From positions 1 through 52,337 of the forward strand of contig PLNF01000098.1 of the NCBI GenBank assembly GCA_003141715.1: 52,337 nucleotides of DNA. Reading direction: 5' to 3'. This DNA comes from Bacteroidales bacterium. Its GTDB lineage: Bacteria; Bacteroidota; Bacteroidia; Bacteroidales; VadinHA17. Made by a program: the position numbers and the translations under genes. Positions within the stretch are counted from its first letter, which is position 1. Each line of letters starts with the position of its first letter. The notes below the pieces were generated by a model that was not told where the DNA came from, ran no database searches, and was given only the letters and a program-made list of their open reading frames with translations. Shown here piece by piece: positions 24,324 through 33,907 of the stretch.

Positions 24324-25094
24324 ATGGAAATTTCATATGATAAAATTGCTCCCAAGATTTGCGACTGCCATGTCCATTATGGTCAATTCAGAGAGGATAA
24401 TTATGAACCTAAACAAATCATAAAATGGTTTGACGAATTAGGTATTGGCAAAGTTGGTATTATGCCTGTTGGAACCACCTGGGCAAGCGATTTTAACCGA
24501 GATCAAAAAATCATGGCATCCTTACCGACTGCTAGGTTTGTACCTTACCTTTGGGTATCGCCCGAAATGGTTGATACAGACCCAACCCTTAAACTTTATG
24601 ATACGCTGAATTACAAGGTCATGAAAATTCACGCCTATGCTATAAAAGAATGGGATAAACTGCCAGATAAAATAAGTACAGTTATTGAGGTTGCCAGAAA
24701 TAAAAAAGTTCCGGTAATGTTTCATACCGGTGGCTGGCGCGGATCAAATGCCATTCAATTCTACAAGTTTTGCCGGGAATACCCGGAGGTTACCTTTATT
24801 TTAGCACACGGCAAACCAATTTCCCAAACTCTCACCGTTTTAAAAGGAGCCAAAAATGCCTATGCAGACAGTTCTTTTATGTCAAATGAAAGTATTAAGC
24901 TTATTTGCGATGCCGGTTTGTCGCACAGAATTCTATTTGGTACCGACTTCCCGATAATGAAAACCTTTTGGCCGGAAATAAATTTATTGGATTGGTATAG
25001 AAATAATGTTATAGAGCTTATTGAAAAATTTAGCGAAAGGGATTTTATGGTTTGGGCCAATGAGAATTTTTATAAATTGATCCTCAGAAGTTGA
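24324..25094 (+). CDS. Amidohydrolase-superfamily (amidohydrolase_2-like) protein
   Basis: The start is at ATG 24324 (MEISYDKIAP), in preference to the upstream frame at 24309. The 256-aa TIM-barrel protein has the metal-binding HxH in 'CDCHVHYG' (His 16 and 18), 'MFHTGGW', 'LAHGKP' and the Asp of 'FGTDFPIMK'. These match metal-dependent hydrolases and decarboxylases of the amidohydrolase_2 group. It is the last gene of the cassette. It may modify or release the peptide, or simply be hitch-hiking; the substrate is unknown. Confidence 0.85.
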   Translation: MEISYDKIAPKICDCHVHYGQFREDNYEPKQIIKWFDELGIGKVGIMPVGTTWASDFNRDQKIMASLPTARFVPYLWVSPEMVDTDPTLKLYDTLNYKVMKIHAYAIKEWDKLPDKISTVIEVARNKKVPVMFHTGGWRGSNAIQFYKFCREYPEVTFILAHGKPISQTLTVLKGAKNAYADSSFMSNESIKLICDAGLSHRILFGTDFPIMKTFWPEINLLDWYRNNVIELIEKFSERDFMVWANENFYKLILRS

Positions 25095-25131
25095 TTACCA
25101 TTTATTGTTTACTGAAAGTATTCAAATGCAA

Positions 25132-25533
25132 TTAAAATCTTTCCAGAATTCTGAGTACAGTAAGAATATCCTGTCTGCTTTTTAAATCAGCACTCAGTTC
25201 TGTATAAAAAAAGTCGCCATATTTAAGATCATCTATATAATTACTTTTAAAGTCAGGAGAATACATTCTTTTTTCATAGCCATTTTCTGATTTCACAAGA
25301 AATTCCTCATCGCTTCTGATGAGGAACAGCTCTTCGGTCCTCAACCGGCCATTAAGATAAAGCATAACAATTTCCGGATTCGTTTTGCAAATGACACTTT
25401 CATGCTTTTCCCTGCACCCGCATTCTAAATATAGTTTGTATTCATCCGGTTCGGACTCTATTTTTTTAAGAAGTCGGAGTACCAGGCCTTCGGAATTTAA
25501 AATTTCTTCTAAACCATCAATAGTCTGAAACAT
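25132..25533 (-). CDS. 133-aa protein, second copy (paralogue of 20261-20662)
   Basis: Same length and plan as the protein heading the AAA+ operon: 'LNSEGLVLRLLKK' near the start, CGC at ~38, and the block 'GRLRTEELFLIRSDEEFLVK'. Unlike the first copy it has no ATPase genes behind it; it is convergent with the amidohydrolase, with no clear terminator between. The two copies lie on either side of the RiPP cassette and the remnants, as if one locus had been split by insertions or duplicated. Confidence 0.75.
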   Translation of the reverse strand: MFQTIDGLEEILNSEGLVLRLLKKIESEPDEYKLYLECGCREKHESVICKTNPEIVMLYLNGRLRTEELFLIRSDEEFLVKSENGYEKRMYSPDFKSNYIDDLKYGDFFYTELSADLKSRQDILTVLRILERF

Positions 25534-25570
25534 AGAATTCTTTTAAAATGATATTATCTTTATACATTCT

Positions 25571-25578
25571 CAAATGTA
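25571..25578 (-). promoter_or_regulatory. Possible -7 box (TACATTTG) for the second 133-aa gene
   Basis: Minus-strand TACATTTG lies 38 bp upstream of the start codon, matching TAnnTTTG. It resembles the box upstream of the first copy (TACTTTTG), but has no clear -33 element. Confidence 0.4.
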
Positions 25579-26010
25579 CAGAAATTAAGATAAACGTACA
25601 TACTTTTAGTCATCATCGATGGGAAATAGCTATGATGAAGCATTTGCGCTATGGATGAATGGATATATTAGAGGTTCAAATCTTGCCAGCTTGGGAAAAG
25701 ATAACGGCTACTCGATTCTTTGTATAAGGAACTAATTGATTGTCGAAGTTTTTTAACTCGGAATTCAGCACTAGTCTAAATGATTTATTCACTAAGTTAA
25801 TCTGAGCATTAATTGCCATAAGATGTTATAACCATTTTCCTCCTGATAAATAGATTTTTTGGCAATACACAGGACAATAACACTCCTAATGATATACAGT
25901 CAATTTAACATGAAAATGGTTCGCGACATTATGCTATGCGATGTTAGTTTGATGTATCTGAGTACCCAGCAATTATAGGTTATCATAAAAAACTCTTTCA
26001 AGCTACAATT
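25579..26010. other. Gap with one doubtful 38-aa ORF
   Basis: A plus-strand ORF at 25619-25735 reads 'DEAFALWMNGYIRGSNLASL' and could be a fragment of a DNA-binding protein, but there is no supporting context. Nothing else is visible: no repeats, no RNA gene. Confidence 0.3.
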
Positions 26011-29000
26011 TTAATTCATCATTTTTTTCAAACGTTCAATATCTTTCTTTGTATTATTGATTTCTTCGGTTCTGCCTAAGTTTTCAGACATTAGAAGTGC
26101 TTTTTCAAAGAATAATAGTGCAGTACGAAATTCTTTTTTCAATTCGTATGCAGAACCAATTGTATTATAATAGATGGCAATACTTTTTTCCCCATTGTTG
26201 CTTTCTGCAATTTTGATCGCTTTTTGACACCAGAGAATAGCTTCATCGTAATTTTCTTTTGAGATCATAATATCGCCTAAATTGTTATATATCATTGCAG
26301 TCATTTCCATATCCGCATTGCCTTCAGCAATTTCAAGCGCTTTAAGATAAGATGAAGTAGCCAAGGTATAATCGCATTTTAATTGCTGAACCCAGCCAAT
26401 GTTATCGTATGTTTCGAATATACCTGACCTATTATTGTCCTTTTCATAAATCTCAAGTGCTTTTTGATAATTGGAAATAGCCATGTCATAATCTTCTTTT
26501 GATATCAGCACCCAGCCGATTTTATTGTATGACTTCGCCATCATTTCTTTGTCATTGTTGCCCTTCGCAATCATAATAGTTTTTTCGTACCAGAGAATGG
26601 CATTGTCATAATCTTCAGTTAAAGCAAGAGCTCTCCCGATATTATCGTAAACCTCTGTAACCTTATCATTACTGCTCTCATAAAATTCAAGCGATTTTTT
26701 GTACATCGGAATAGCCTCTTTATAATCGCATTCTAAATCAAATGCCACACCTATATGCAAATAAGCTTTAGCTATTCCAACCATATCATTATTGCCTTCA
26801 TATATCGTAAGTGCCTTTTGGTGCCATGGAATAGCCTCAGAATAATTCCCTTTTGATTGCAAGGCCCAACCAATGTTGTTGAAAGTTGACGCCATTTGAA
26901 CTCTGTCTTTGTTATTTTCATCGATCTCAAGTGCTTTCTGATACCAAGATACAGCCTTATCATAATCCTTTTTTAAACCATATAATGAACCAATATTGGA
27001 GTAAACCTTTGCTAAGTTTGCTGTTTGGTTATTTTTCTCATAAATATCTTGCGCTTTTTGGAAACATAAAATTGCCCTGTCATAATTCCCTAAGTCTTCT
27101 AAAACTATACCAATATTGTTGTAACCTTTTGCCATTCCTTTTTTGTCGTTATTGCTTTCGTATATTTCTATTGATTTTTCATACCAGGTTATAGCCTCTT
27201 CATAATTGTATATCTTAGTAGTTGCATTACCAATGTAGTTATAGGATGTAGCCATTCCTTCTCTGTTGTTATTATACTCATAAATCTCAAGTGCCTTTTT
27301 GTGCCAAAGAAGAGCCCCGTCATTATCTCCTTCCGATCGTAGTGCTTGTCCAATTTTGTTGTAAGCGATTGAAGTGTTTTCTGAATTTTGCTGTTTCTCT
27401 GAAATACTTGCCATTTGATTAGCTACTTCTTCTACTTGAAGATAATGCCCCAACCATAAGAGTGCATCAAAGATCTTCCATAATGCATTGAAACGGACTT
27501 CTAATATTTCAGGATTACATTCACCAGCATTTATAAGCATATCCATTGCCTTTTGGGCATGCTCCAGGCATTCTTCCATAGAATAAGTTTTGTAGGCTTG
27601 ATCTGCCTGGTCAACCTCAGCCTTTGAGGCCTCAAGCAAGAAGTCTAAGTCTTCCTGTCTTTCGTAATGTTGACCTGTCAATTTGTAGGTTATCGGGTCA
27701 ATTAACCCCATTGAAATCTGCATATGCCTGTTGTAGTCAGCTTTTATCTCCGGCATTTTTTCAAGTTCTTCTCCAAAAATGGATTTTATCACATCAGCTG
27801 CCTGATTGTGGTAGATCCGGCGGGTGTTCTCATCAAGTGTTTCGTAAACATATTTATAAATAAGTGAATGAGTAAAACTGTAAATGTAAAGGAGGATTTC
27901 TTCAATATTTCGCATCTGAAGCGATTCTATTAAGCCATGCTTAGAAGAAAGTTCATTCAATCCTTTAGAAAGTTTTATTTTGTTTTCGCCTGTTATTCCG
28001 GCAATCATTTGCAGCGAGAATTGCTCTCCACCTATGCTGGCACAATTCAGTATATCCCTAAGGTCATCATTTAGTAGCCTTACCCGTTCAGCAATAATAC
28101 CCTTGGCTGTTTCCGGCATATAAGATAGACTTATCGGTCTTACGTGATAAACATTTTGTGCATCAGCATATATATCTTCGTTTAATAACAAATAATCAAC
28201 GATTGATGTGGCAAACAGAACATTGCTGTTTGCAATACGGTGCAGGTTATCAGTGAGATCGGATGGAAAGTCATTTGCAGGAAATCTATTTCGGATAAGA
28301 CAATCAATTTCTTCTAACCCGAAAGGTGGCACGGTCATTTCGTGAAGCCATTGGTCAGTCCTTTTAATATGTAATTCGGGTCGCATATAGCTTCTCAGAT
28401 TATTGAGGAGGCCTTCAAGGTTTGGGTTGGTTTTTAATTCATTACTTCGGTAGCAGGCAATCAGCATGAGAGGGAAAGGGGTGATACGTTGTGACAGGTA
28501 TAATGCAAAAATCAAATCGAGAGTTGAAGCGTCAGCCCATTGAATATCATCGATAAATATAATCACAGGCTGTTTCGCAGCCAGTTTACGAAGTTCATTG
28601 TCAAAAAGTCGTTGTATGTCCTCTTTGCCATTAATGATGTTGGATTCAACCTGCTTACTAAAGTGTTCCCTTGCAGCTTGCATTGTTCTAATGCCCGCAG
28701 TTACAAAACTGCCAACCACAGGTATTACAGAAATCCAGTCAGGCCCGGCTTGCCCTATTATCCCTGATAAACGATCATAAACCGTTTTCTTATCTTCAGT
28801 ACCCGAAAAGGCATCAGCATTAAGTTGCAGAAGAATATCTTTAGCAGGCAGATAGGCATCTGACATGTTTTTACTGAAACATTGTTTCTCGGCTATATAG
28901 CAGCCAGCATCATTCCTGCTTAAAAAATGGTGAACGAGCTCTGATTTTCCATAACCTGGTTCGGCACTTATCATAATCACTTTACCCAAGTTTTTCCTGG

Positions 29001-29064
29001 TCTCTTCCAGAAGTTTCTCTAAAAGAGCAATTTCCTTTTCACGTCCCACAAACTGGATTGGCAT
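26011..29064 (-). CDS. STAND-like ATPase with eleven TPR units
   Basis: A 1017-aa protein. Residues ~1-300 form an AAA_16/STAND NTPase starting 'FVGREKEIALLEKLLEE', with Walker A AEPGYGKSEL (~34-43) and Walker B 'VIIFIDDIQWAD'. A helical middle (~300-560) follows, as in adenylate-cyclase/LuxR-type regulators. The rest is a superhelix of eleven ~40-aa TPR units. There is no DNA-binding, protease or nuclease effector domain, so its output must be through a partner. It is monocistronic. It could be a sensor for signals or phage proteins, or a scaffold. Confidence 0.85.
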   Translation of the reverse strand: MPIQFVGREKEIALLEKLLEETRKNLGKVIMISAEPGYGKSELVHHFLSRNDAGCYIAEKQCFSKNMSDAYLPAKDILLQLNADAFSGTEDKKTVYDRLSGIIGQAGPDWISVIPVVGSFVTAGIRTMQAAREHFSKQVESNIINGKEDIQRLFDNELRKLAAKQPVIIFIDDIQWADASTLDLIFALYLSQRITPFPLMLIACYRSNELKTNPNLEGLLNNLRSYMRPELHIKRTDQWLHEMTVPPFGLEEIDCLIRNRFPANDFPSDLTDNLHRIANSNVLFATSIVDYLLLNEDIYADAQNVYHVRPISLSYMPETAKGIIAERVRLLNDDLRDILNCASIGGEQFSLQMIAGITGENKIKLSKGLNELSSKHGLIESLQMRNIEEILLYIYSFTHSLIYKYVYETLDENTRRIYHNQAADVIKSIFGEELEKMPEIKADYNRHMQISMGLIDPITYKLTGQHYERQEDLDFLLEASKAEVDQADQAYKTYSMEECLEHAQKAMDMLINAGECNPEILEVRFNALWKIFDALLWLGHYLQVEEVANQMASISEKQQNSENTSIAYNKIGQALRSEGDNDGALLWHKKALEIYEYNNNREGMATSYNYIGNATTKIYNYEEAITWYEKSIEIYESNNDKKGMAKGYNNIGIVLEDLGNYDRAILCFQKAQDIYEKNNQTANLAKVYSNIGSLYGLKKDYDKAVSWYQKALEIDENNKDRVQMASTFNNIGWALQSKGNYSEAIPWHQKALTIYEGNNDMVGIAKAYLHIGVAFDLECDYKEAIPMYKKSLEFYESSNDKVTEVYDNIGRALALTEDYDNAILWYEKTIMIAKGNNDKEMMAKSYNKIGWVLISKEDYDMAISNYQKALEIYEKDNNRSGIFETYDNIGWVQQLKCDYTLATSSYLKALEIAEGNADMEMTAMIYNNLGDIMISKENYDEAILWCQKAIKIAESNNGEKSIAIYYNTIGSAYELKKEFRTALLFFEKALLMSENLGRTEEINNTKKDIERLKKMMN
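26074..27378 (-). repeat. Eleven tandem TPR-coding units
   Basis: The units are 40 codons each except the seventh, which is 38. Each follows the pattern A-x-x-Y-N-x-I-G-x-x-x-x-x-x-x-x-Y-x-x-A-I-x-W-Y-x-K-A-L-E-I-Y-E, and most carry an Asn-Asn-Asp/Lys turn. The strong similarity between units, also seen in the DNA, points to recent expansion or gene conversion. Confidence 0.85.
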
Positions 29065-29130
29065 ATTGCTGCGATTTTGTTATATTAATTTTGATTTGAC
29101 AGATAAACAGAATGTCTATGTTATGTACAT

Positions 29131-29203
29131 ATGATTATAATCATAATGCAATTAAAACAAAGGTCTACCTAACAGTGTTAATTTCTGACAAAGATCAAAA
29201 GTA
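29131..29203 (-). promoter_or_regulatory. Palindrome and -7 box upstream of the STAND gene
   Basis: ATGATTATAATCAT (29131-29144) is a perfect 14-bp palindrome 67 bp upstream of the STAND start. On the minus strand TACTTTTG (29196-29203) fits a -7 box. The palindrome would lie in the leader, a place for a repressor. The remaining gap up to 29850 shows no gene, repeat or RNA that I can support. Confidence 0.35.
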
Positions 29204-29850
29204 CAAAAAAAGAAAACTCTTCCTTCCACTAATCATGATTGAAAAGCACAGTTAAGATAATCAGTATAGTTCTAAAATCAGCATATAGATATAGTTTGTT
29301 CAATTCTTTATGATAAATGGCCATGCAAACCTGCTGGTCCATCCGGAGTAAAAATTTTCAAAATTATGAACCAGACAACATGAACTCTGTACAGCTTTCT
29401 TTTTTAGAATTCATCCTGATAAATTTGGTATATCTTCCCTCCTCCAATTGCTTTTTGTTCCATGCTTTGATTCTTCAGTTTTCGTTGGTTTAGTTTTTTA
29501 TCTAAAATTGAGAAATTAATACCTTTAGAAACATAAGCCTATTAGCTGAAAATAATATTTCAACTGACACTTAAAATCTGTTAAAAATTTTATATTTTTA
29601 TGTGCAACACTACTTGGTTTAAAAACCTAAGATGAACTGATTTAGATAAAGTATTAAAGCTCATATTTTGTATTCTGACATAATCTATTGCTTTAGTTTG
29701 GATTATTTAGACGGATAGACGATTACAAAAGCTTAAATTAATCATAGAATTAAAAGTGTTTTAAAATAACATAATGATTGACAAGGAAGTATACTCTAAA
29801 CTTGCTTTTCATTAAGTCAATATTCTTTTTAGAATTTAAAAGGTCTGTTT

Positions 29851-30726
29851 ATGGAATATGTAAATATGTTATTGAAATATCTGGGCAAAGTATTATCATC
29901 TGCTTTTTTCCAGATTATGGCAGTTTTCGGATTTTTCTTCATTTTTGGTATCCTTCTTTATTTCATTTCTCGTTCCACAAGGGGTACTTTCGCCAATTCC
30001 GGTAATCAAAAACTGGATATTTACTTTACCGGATGGATAGGAACCCCTGTTCATGAACTTGGGCATGCATTCTTCTGTCTTGTATTTGGTCACAGAATTG
30101 AAAATATCAAATTGTTTTCTCCGAATAGCACGGATGGTTCACTCGGTTATGTCAATCATTCATATAACCCTGATAGTTTTTATCAGAATGTCGGCAAATT
30201 TTTTATCGGATTGGGGCCAATTATATTTGGATCATTCATATTGTATGCATTGATGTATTTTATGCTGCCTAATTTCAATGAAATCACTTTAATTCTTTCC
30301 TCAAGCAAAATACAAAACACCGGATTCTTTGACCTGATGCGTAATTTTGGATCATTGTTCCAGTATGGGCTGAAGATCTTAGCTACTATTTTTACTTTTT
30401 CAAACTTTGGTTCATTGTTATTCTGGTTGTTTCTTTACCTCTCTTTTTCAATTTCATCTCATATGCAGCTTAGCCCTCCTGATCTTAAGGGAATGTTTGA
30501 AGGTCTGGGCACCATAATTGGGATCTTTCTTCTGATAAATATGGTTACAGTGCTTCTGAAGTTTGATCTTACGGGTTACATACTAAAATACAGCCATTTC
30601 ACCGGAATACTTTTTGGAATATTTTTATTTTCTCTATTCATTTCACTTATTAATTTTATACTCACTTATATCATAATTACAACGATACATTTTATTAAGT
30701 ACAGAAGGCTTGTATCAATTATTTAG
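29851..30726 (+). CDS. Membrane metalloprotease-like protein (HELGH, M50-like)
   Basis: A 291-aa protein with six or so hydrophobic segments. HELGH (68-72) follows 'GWIGTPV' in a membrane-proximal helix, as in site-2 proteases, and 'FIGLGPIIFGSFILYAL' comes next. A second conserved NPDG-type motif for the third metal ligand is not evident, so family and activity are uncertain. If active it would cut a membrane-bound substrate. It stands alone, ~785 bp downstream in map order of the divergently transcribed STAND gene. Confidence 0.65.
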   Translation: MEYVNMLLKYLGKVLSSAFFQIMAVFGFFFIFGILLYFISRSTRGTFANSGNQKLDIYFTGWIGTPVHELGHAFFCLVFGHRIENIKLFSPNSTDGSLGYVNHSYNPDSFYQNVGKFFIGLGPIIFGSFILYALMYFMLPNFNEITLILSSSKIQNTGFFDLMRNFGSLFQYGLKILATIFTFSNFGSLLFWLFLYLSFSISSHMQLSPPDLKGMFEGLGTIIGIFLLINMVTVLLKFDLTGYILKYSHFTGILFGIFLFSLFISLINFILTYIIITTIHFIKYRRLVSII

Positions 30727-30793
30727 TACAAACTACAAGAAAGGCTTTTCCAAACCATTTAGTCCGTGAAAGTGTAAGCGGATGAATAGTTTT

Positions 30794-30966
30794 TTAGCCC
30801 CAAAGTAATTTTGCATCAAACAGATACGGAAATTTTTTGAAAGGAATATGCATAAACTTGCCATCAGATATTCTAATAGGTTTTATATTAGACAGGTCAA
30901 TACAACGGGATGTCAGATTATTTGAATATTCAGTGTAATAAAAACAGGTACTGTCGCGTTTATTTC
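30794..30966 (-). pseudogene. C-terminal gene fragment
   Basis: A minus-strand frame of ~57 codons begins just after a stop and has no usable start codon. It reads 'TSRCIDLSNIKPIRISDGKF' and ends 'KFPYLFDAKLLWG'. It looks like the end of a lost gene, in the gap between the protease-like gene and the next minus-strand gene. Confidence 0.35.
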
Positions 30967-30999
30967 ATATTGAAAGTAAGGATTTTTTGTGATTTACTC

Positions 31000-31485
31000 T
31001 TAAGGTTTGATGGCTTTTACGGCATCCCTGAATTTATCACCAAATTTTAACGATTTTACATCTACAATAAATTCATTCCAGGCATGTTCTGCATTTTTCC
31101 CCTTAAGGCAGGCCTTAATATCCGTTCTGTTTTCACTTAATAATTTTACTAGTACATCAGCTGTTTTTATCGGATCTTTTGATATTTCTGCGATCTCTTC
31201 AGATTTATATTTCCCTCTAAGATCGTTAAGAAGAGGATTAATAATGCATTCACATTTGACAGAATCCATTTTCCCGGTACAATATTTTTCCTGCAAAGAA
31301 TAAAGCATAAATGTCTTTTCACCGGAATTTTTATTTCCCCCGGTATAGAAGAATATGAGATAACAAATTACCCCGGCAACAGCAAGGAATATAAGTACTT
31401 TAAAGAAAACTTTAGTTACAAACTTGATCAATAGTATGCCAATAATAACAGCAATTGCTAAGAGAATAATACTGTGTGTGCCCAT
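31000..31485 (-). CDS. Small membrane protein with soluble Cys-containing domain
   Basis: A 161-aa protein. Residues ~5-50 form two membrane helices separated by 'KFVTKVFFK'. The remaining ~110 residues are helical and charged with 'YCTGK' and 'KCECI', suggesting a disulfide-bonded periplasmic part. The family is not recognised. It stands alone and is divergent from the large cluster that starts at 31920. Confidence 0.65.
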   Translation of the reverse strand: MGTHSIILLAIAVIIGILLIKFVTKVFFKVLIFLAVAGVICYLIFFYTGGNKNSGEKTFMLYSLQEKYCTGKMDSVKCECIINPLLNDLRGKYKSEEIAEISKDPIKTADVLVKLLSENRTDIKACLKGKNAEHAWNEFIVDVKSLKFGDKFRDAVKAIKP

Positions 31486-31919
31486 ACGATTAATTATTAT
31501 TATGCAGTTGATGCACTGCTGTATAAAGAATTATGACTAATTTACTGTTTTCTATTGAATTCTGTAATATATTTCAGGATATTTTCAAATTCTCCCGGAT
31601 AATAAATCCTTGTCAAGAAAATTCATGAATTTATTGTATTTCAATGGTCAGGTAAAGATCAGATTGTCATTGGATTCATTTTTTTATTGTGGATTTTTTA
31701 AATCTGCAGACCTGAACTTCCTTTTTTAATAAAAAATGCCAGAAATATGAATCATGCTTGATAAATTTTTATAATTTTAAGTTTTTGTAAACTTGATCAT
31801 TGATTTATAATTCGTTTTTAAAAGTACGTTTACCTTGGAATCTACATTTAGGCTTGGAGACATAAATTTTTAAAGTTGAATCTAAAAATACTTAATTTAT
31901 ATTGAAATTGTCAAAAAGC
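31486..31919. other. Intergenic control region before the kinase/tubulin cluster
   Basis: 434 bp between divergent genes. It must hold the promoter of the plus-strand operon, but I find no convincing TTTG-N19-TAnnTTTG match. TACGTTTA near 31825, with a TTG 22 bp upstream, is the nearest. No ORF or hairpin stands out. Confidence 0.4.
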
Positions 31920-32321
31920 ATGAAAAAACTGGCGTTGCTTTCTCTAATCTTGATTTCATGTAATCCTGCAAATCGTGCGATTGTTAATCTTAATGGATTT
32001 GAGCAGTTTGTTAACACTACTATCTCAGAAAATTCTGCTTATTCTTCGAAAAATTGGGCTGACGCTGATTCTACTTTCAAATATTTCAAAAACTATTTCT
32101 CGAAAGAGAAGCTAAATCTTTTATCTGAAGATGACAGGGATAAATTTATTCAACTTGAGGGAAAATATGAGGGAGCAAGAGCAGTTTATAGTACTCAAAA
32201 ATTAATAAATGATGTGGAAGAAGGTGCAAAAGATTTTAGCAACCGGGCAAAAGGATTTATCGAAGGAGTGAGTAAGAGCATTGATTCCAATGTAATAAAA
32301 AAAGTGTTAAACAATCAATAA
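31920..32321 (+). CDS. Small lipoprotein, first gene of the tubulin/kinase operon
   Basis: The start is at the ATG at 31920 (MKKLALLSLILISC|N), giving a classic lipoprotein signal with lipobox LISC at residues 11-14; the frame upstream begins with TTG and adds six residues. The mature part of ~119 aa is helical and charged, with no motif I recognise. It would be anchored on the outer or inner membrane facing the periplasm. It is 9 bp before the next lipoprotein gene, so they are co-expressed and possibly a pair. Confidence 0.7.
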   Translation: MKKLALLSLILISCNPANRAIVNLNGFEQFVNTTISENSAYSSKNWADADSTFKYFKNYFSKEKLNLLSEDDRDKFIQLEGKYEGARAVYSTQKLINDVEEGAKDFSNRAKGFIEGVSKSIDSNVIKKVLNNQ

Positions 32322-32330
32322 TCTAATATT

Positions 32331-33860
32331 ATGAGGTATAGGTTTTTCTTTTTTTCATTGGTTTTACTTATTCTTGGTACCATAAGTTGCCATAGGTCAT
32401 CCTTAGTATTGCAATGGGACAAGATTCGTGAATATCACCAGCTCTTAAGTGGAACTAGCCATGCAGGTGAAGAAACAAGAAACGTTGACTTTTATTTGGA
32501 TTTTACAGTAGGCCTAAATGTCGCTTTTCGGGATGCCAATAGCAGAAATTTTTTTGATGCTGTAATTAATTCTATGAAAATAAGTTCAATAGACTTTTAT
32601 AAACTGGCGAATGATTCTATTGCTCTATTCGAGAACACCTCTAAGGAATCACTTTTTACTTTATTGAAAGACCCTAATAATTATCTGAAAGCCGATGCCC
32701 CTATTGATAAGGCCTTAGACATGATTGTCAGAAATAATACATTTTCTATTCTTGTAACTGATGGTGAACTCTGGAAAAAAAATGAAGAAGAAAATGCATC
32801 TTCTAACCCATGGGCCAGAAAAACATTTGCTGACTGGCTGGACAAAGGTAACCGTATAGATTTTTATATAACTGATCATTTAGATGCTGGAAAAACCAAA
32901 CATCTATATTATATGATATTTATCCCTAAAGTTTCCTCATCTGAAAAACTTCCTTCAGATGATATCTCATATTTTTTGAAGACGGATATTAATGCAAAAA
33001 CGCTTGTCTTTGATAACTTCTCATTCAGGAATGACTTTTATAAATTAAAACAGGATTATGCTTCGATTCAATCTTCTGGAGCTGCTGAAGAACTAGCAAC
33101 TGACAAGCAATCCTACATTAACGATTTTAATAACGCATATGAATATATGGATTGGGCTCTCGATTGGAAAAGTATAATTAAATATATTAGGAATGCTAAG
33201 GACGAGAGTACGGGTAATCTGGTTCCAGGAGGAAAGGACCTCATCGGGAAAATATATCTCGATGCTAAAAATAGTGAATTATATCATCTGGAAAGTATTG
33301 GGTTAAAGGTTTACGATCTGTTTGATGATTACTCCCAGTTTGAATTTTGTAAACAATGTCAGGCAAAACCACCTGTTTTTAAACTTGATACGAAAGGAAA
33401 CAAAGAACTTGATTTGAACAACAATAGTATGCCCATTATTCTTGAACGAGGCCTTGAAAGTTGCTATGATGAAAACGGAAACCTTCTATCTGAAAGAAAA
33501 TATAATGGTCCTAAACTGAAGACTATTGAGGAGTTATTTGTACTTGACCAGAAGTTATTTAATTATTCATTTGGTAAGGATACTGTGGGTGAAATAGATA
33601 TAAAAATTCATCCTAATTTTAATGGTACACAACTTTCTGCTGACCGAGAGAACTTTGTTCGTATCGATGTGATAATGACAAAATGCACTCCAAACACTGA
33701 TAATCCAAAGTTGAAAAAATTCATGTGGGAAGGCAAAAGAATTCCTTTTAACAAAGGACTTTACGAGAGTATTATTCTTGCAATGAAGGATGCAAATCCA
33801 GAAGGTAAAGTAATTTATTCCTATTATATAAAAACCTTACCAAACAACTATTTTGAATAA
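32331..33860 (+). CDS. Lipoprotein with vWA-like segment
   Basis: A 509-aa protein. Signal MRYRFFFFSLVLLILGTISC places the lipid Cys at residue 20. From ~50, 'VDFYLDFTVGLNVAFR' followed later by 'TFSILVTDGEL' (~residues 139-149) recalls the first and fourth strands of a von Willebrand A fold, though a full DxSxS MIDAS is not present. The C-terminal half is mixed, with one CKQC. Tubulin-like genes in bacteria are often linked with vWA proteins, which makes the reading sensible. It is likely the envelope-side sensor or anchor of the system. Confidence 0.6.
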   Translation: MRYRFFFFSLVLLILGTISCHRSSLVLQWDKIREYHQLLSGTSHAGEETRNVDFYLDFTVGLNVAFRDANSRNFFDAVINSMKISSIDFYKLANDSIALFENTSKESLFTLLKDPNNYLKADAPIDKALDMIVRNNTFSILVTDGELWKKNEEENASSNPWARKTFADWLDKGNRIDFYITDHLDAGKTKHLYYMIFIPKVSSSEKLPSDDISYFLKTDINAKTLVFDNFSFRNDFYKLKQDYASIQSSGAAEELATDKQSYINDFNNAYEYMDWALDWKSIIKYIRNAKDESTGNLVPGGKDLIGKIYLDAKNSELYHLESIGLKVYDLFDDYSQFEFCKQCQAKPPVFKLDTKGNKELDLNNNSMPIILERGLESCYDENGNLLSERKYNGPKLKTIEELFVLDQKLFNYSFGKDTVGEIDIKIHPNFNGTQLSADRENFVRIDVIMTKCTPNTDNPKLKKFMWEGKRIPFNKGLYESIILAMKDANPEGKVIYSYYIKTLPNNYFE

Positions 33861-33907
33861 TTTTTACAGACCCAAGCTTATATAAATAAACCTTTAAACT
33901 TTTCATT

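Noticed and set aside
26074-27378. CRISPR array
   Set aside because: The ~120-bp periodic repeats encode TPR units in frame; no short repeats with unique spacers or cas genes exist in the window.
29778-30005. Separate 75-codon ORF before the protease-like gene
   Set aside because: It overlaps the start of the HELGH protein in another frame and has no recognisable features; the HELGH frame is clearly coding.
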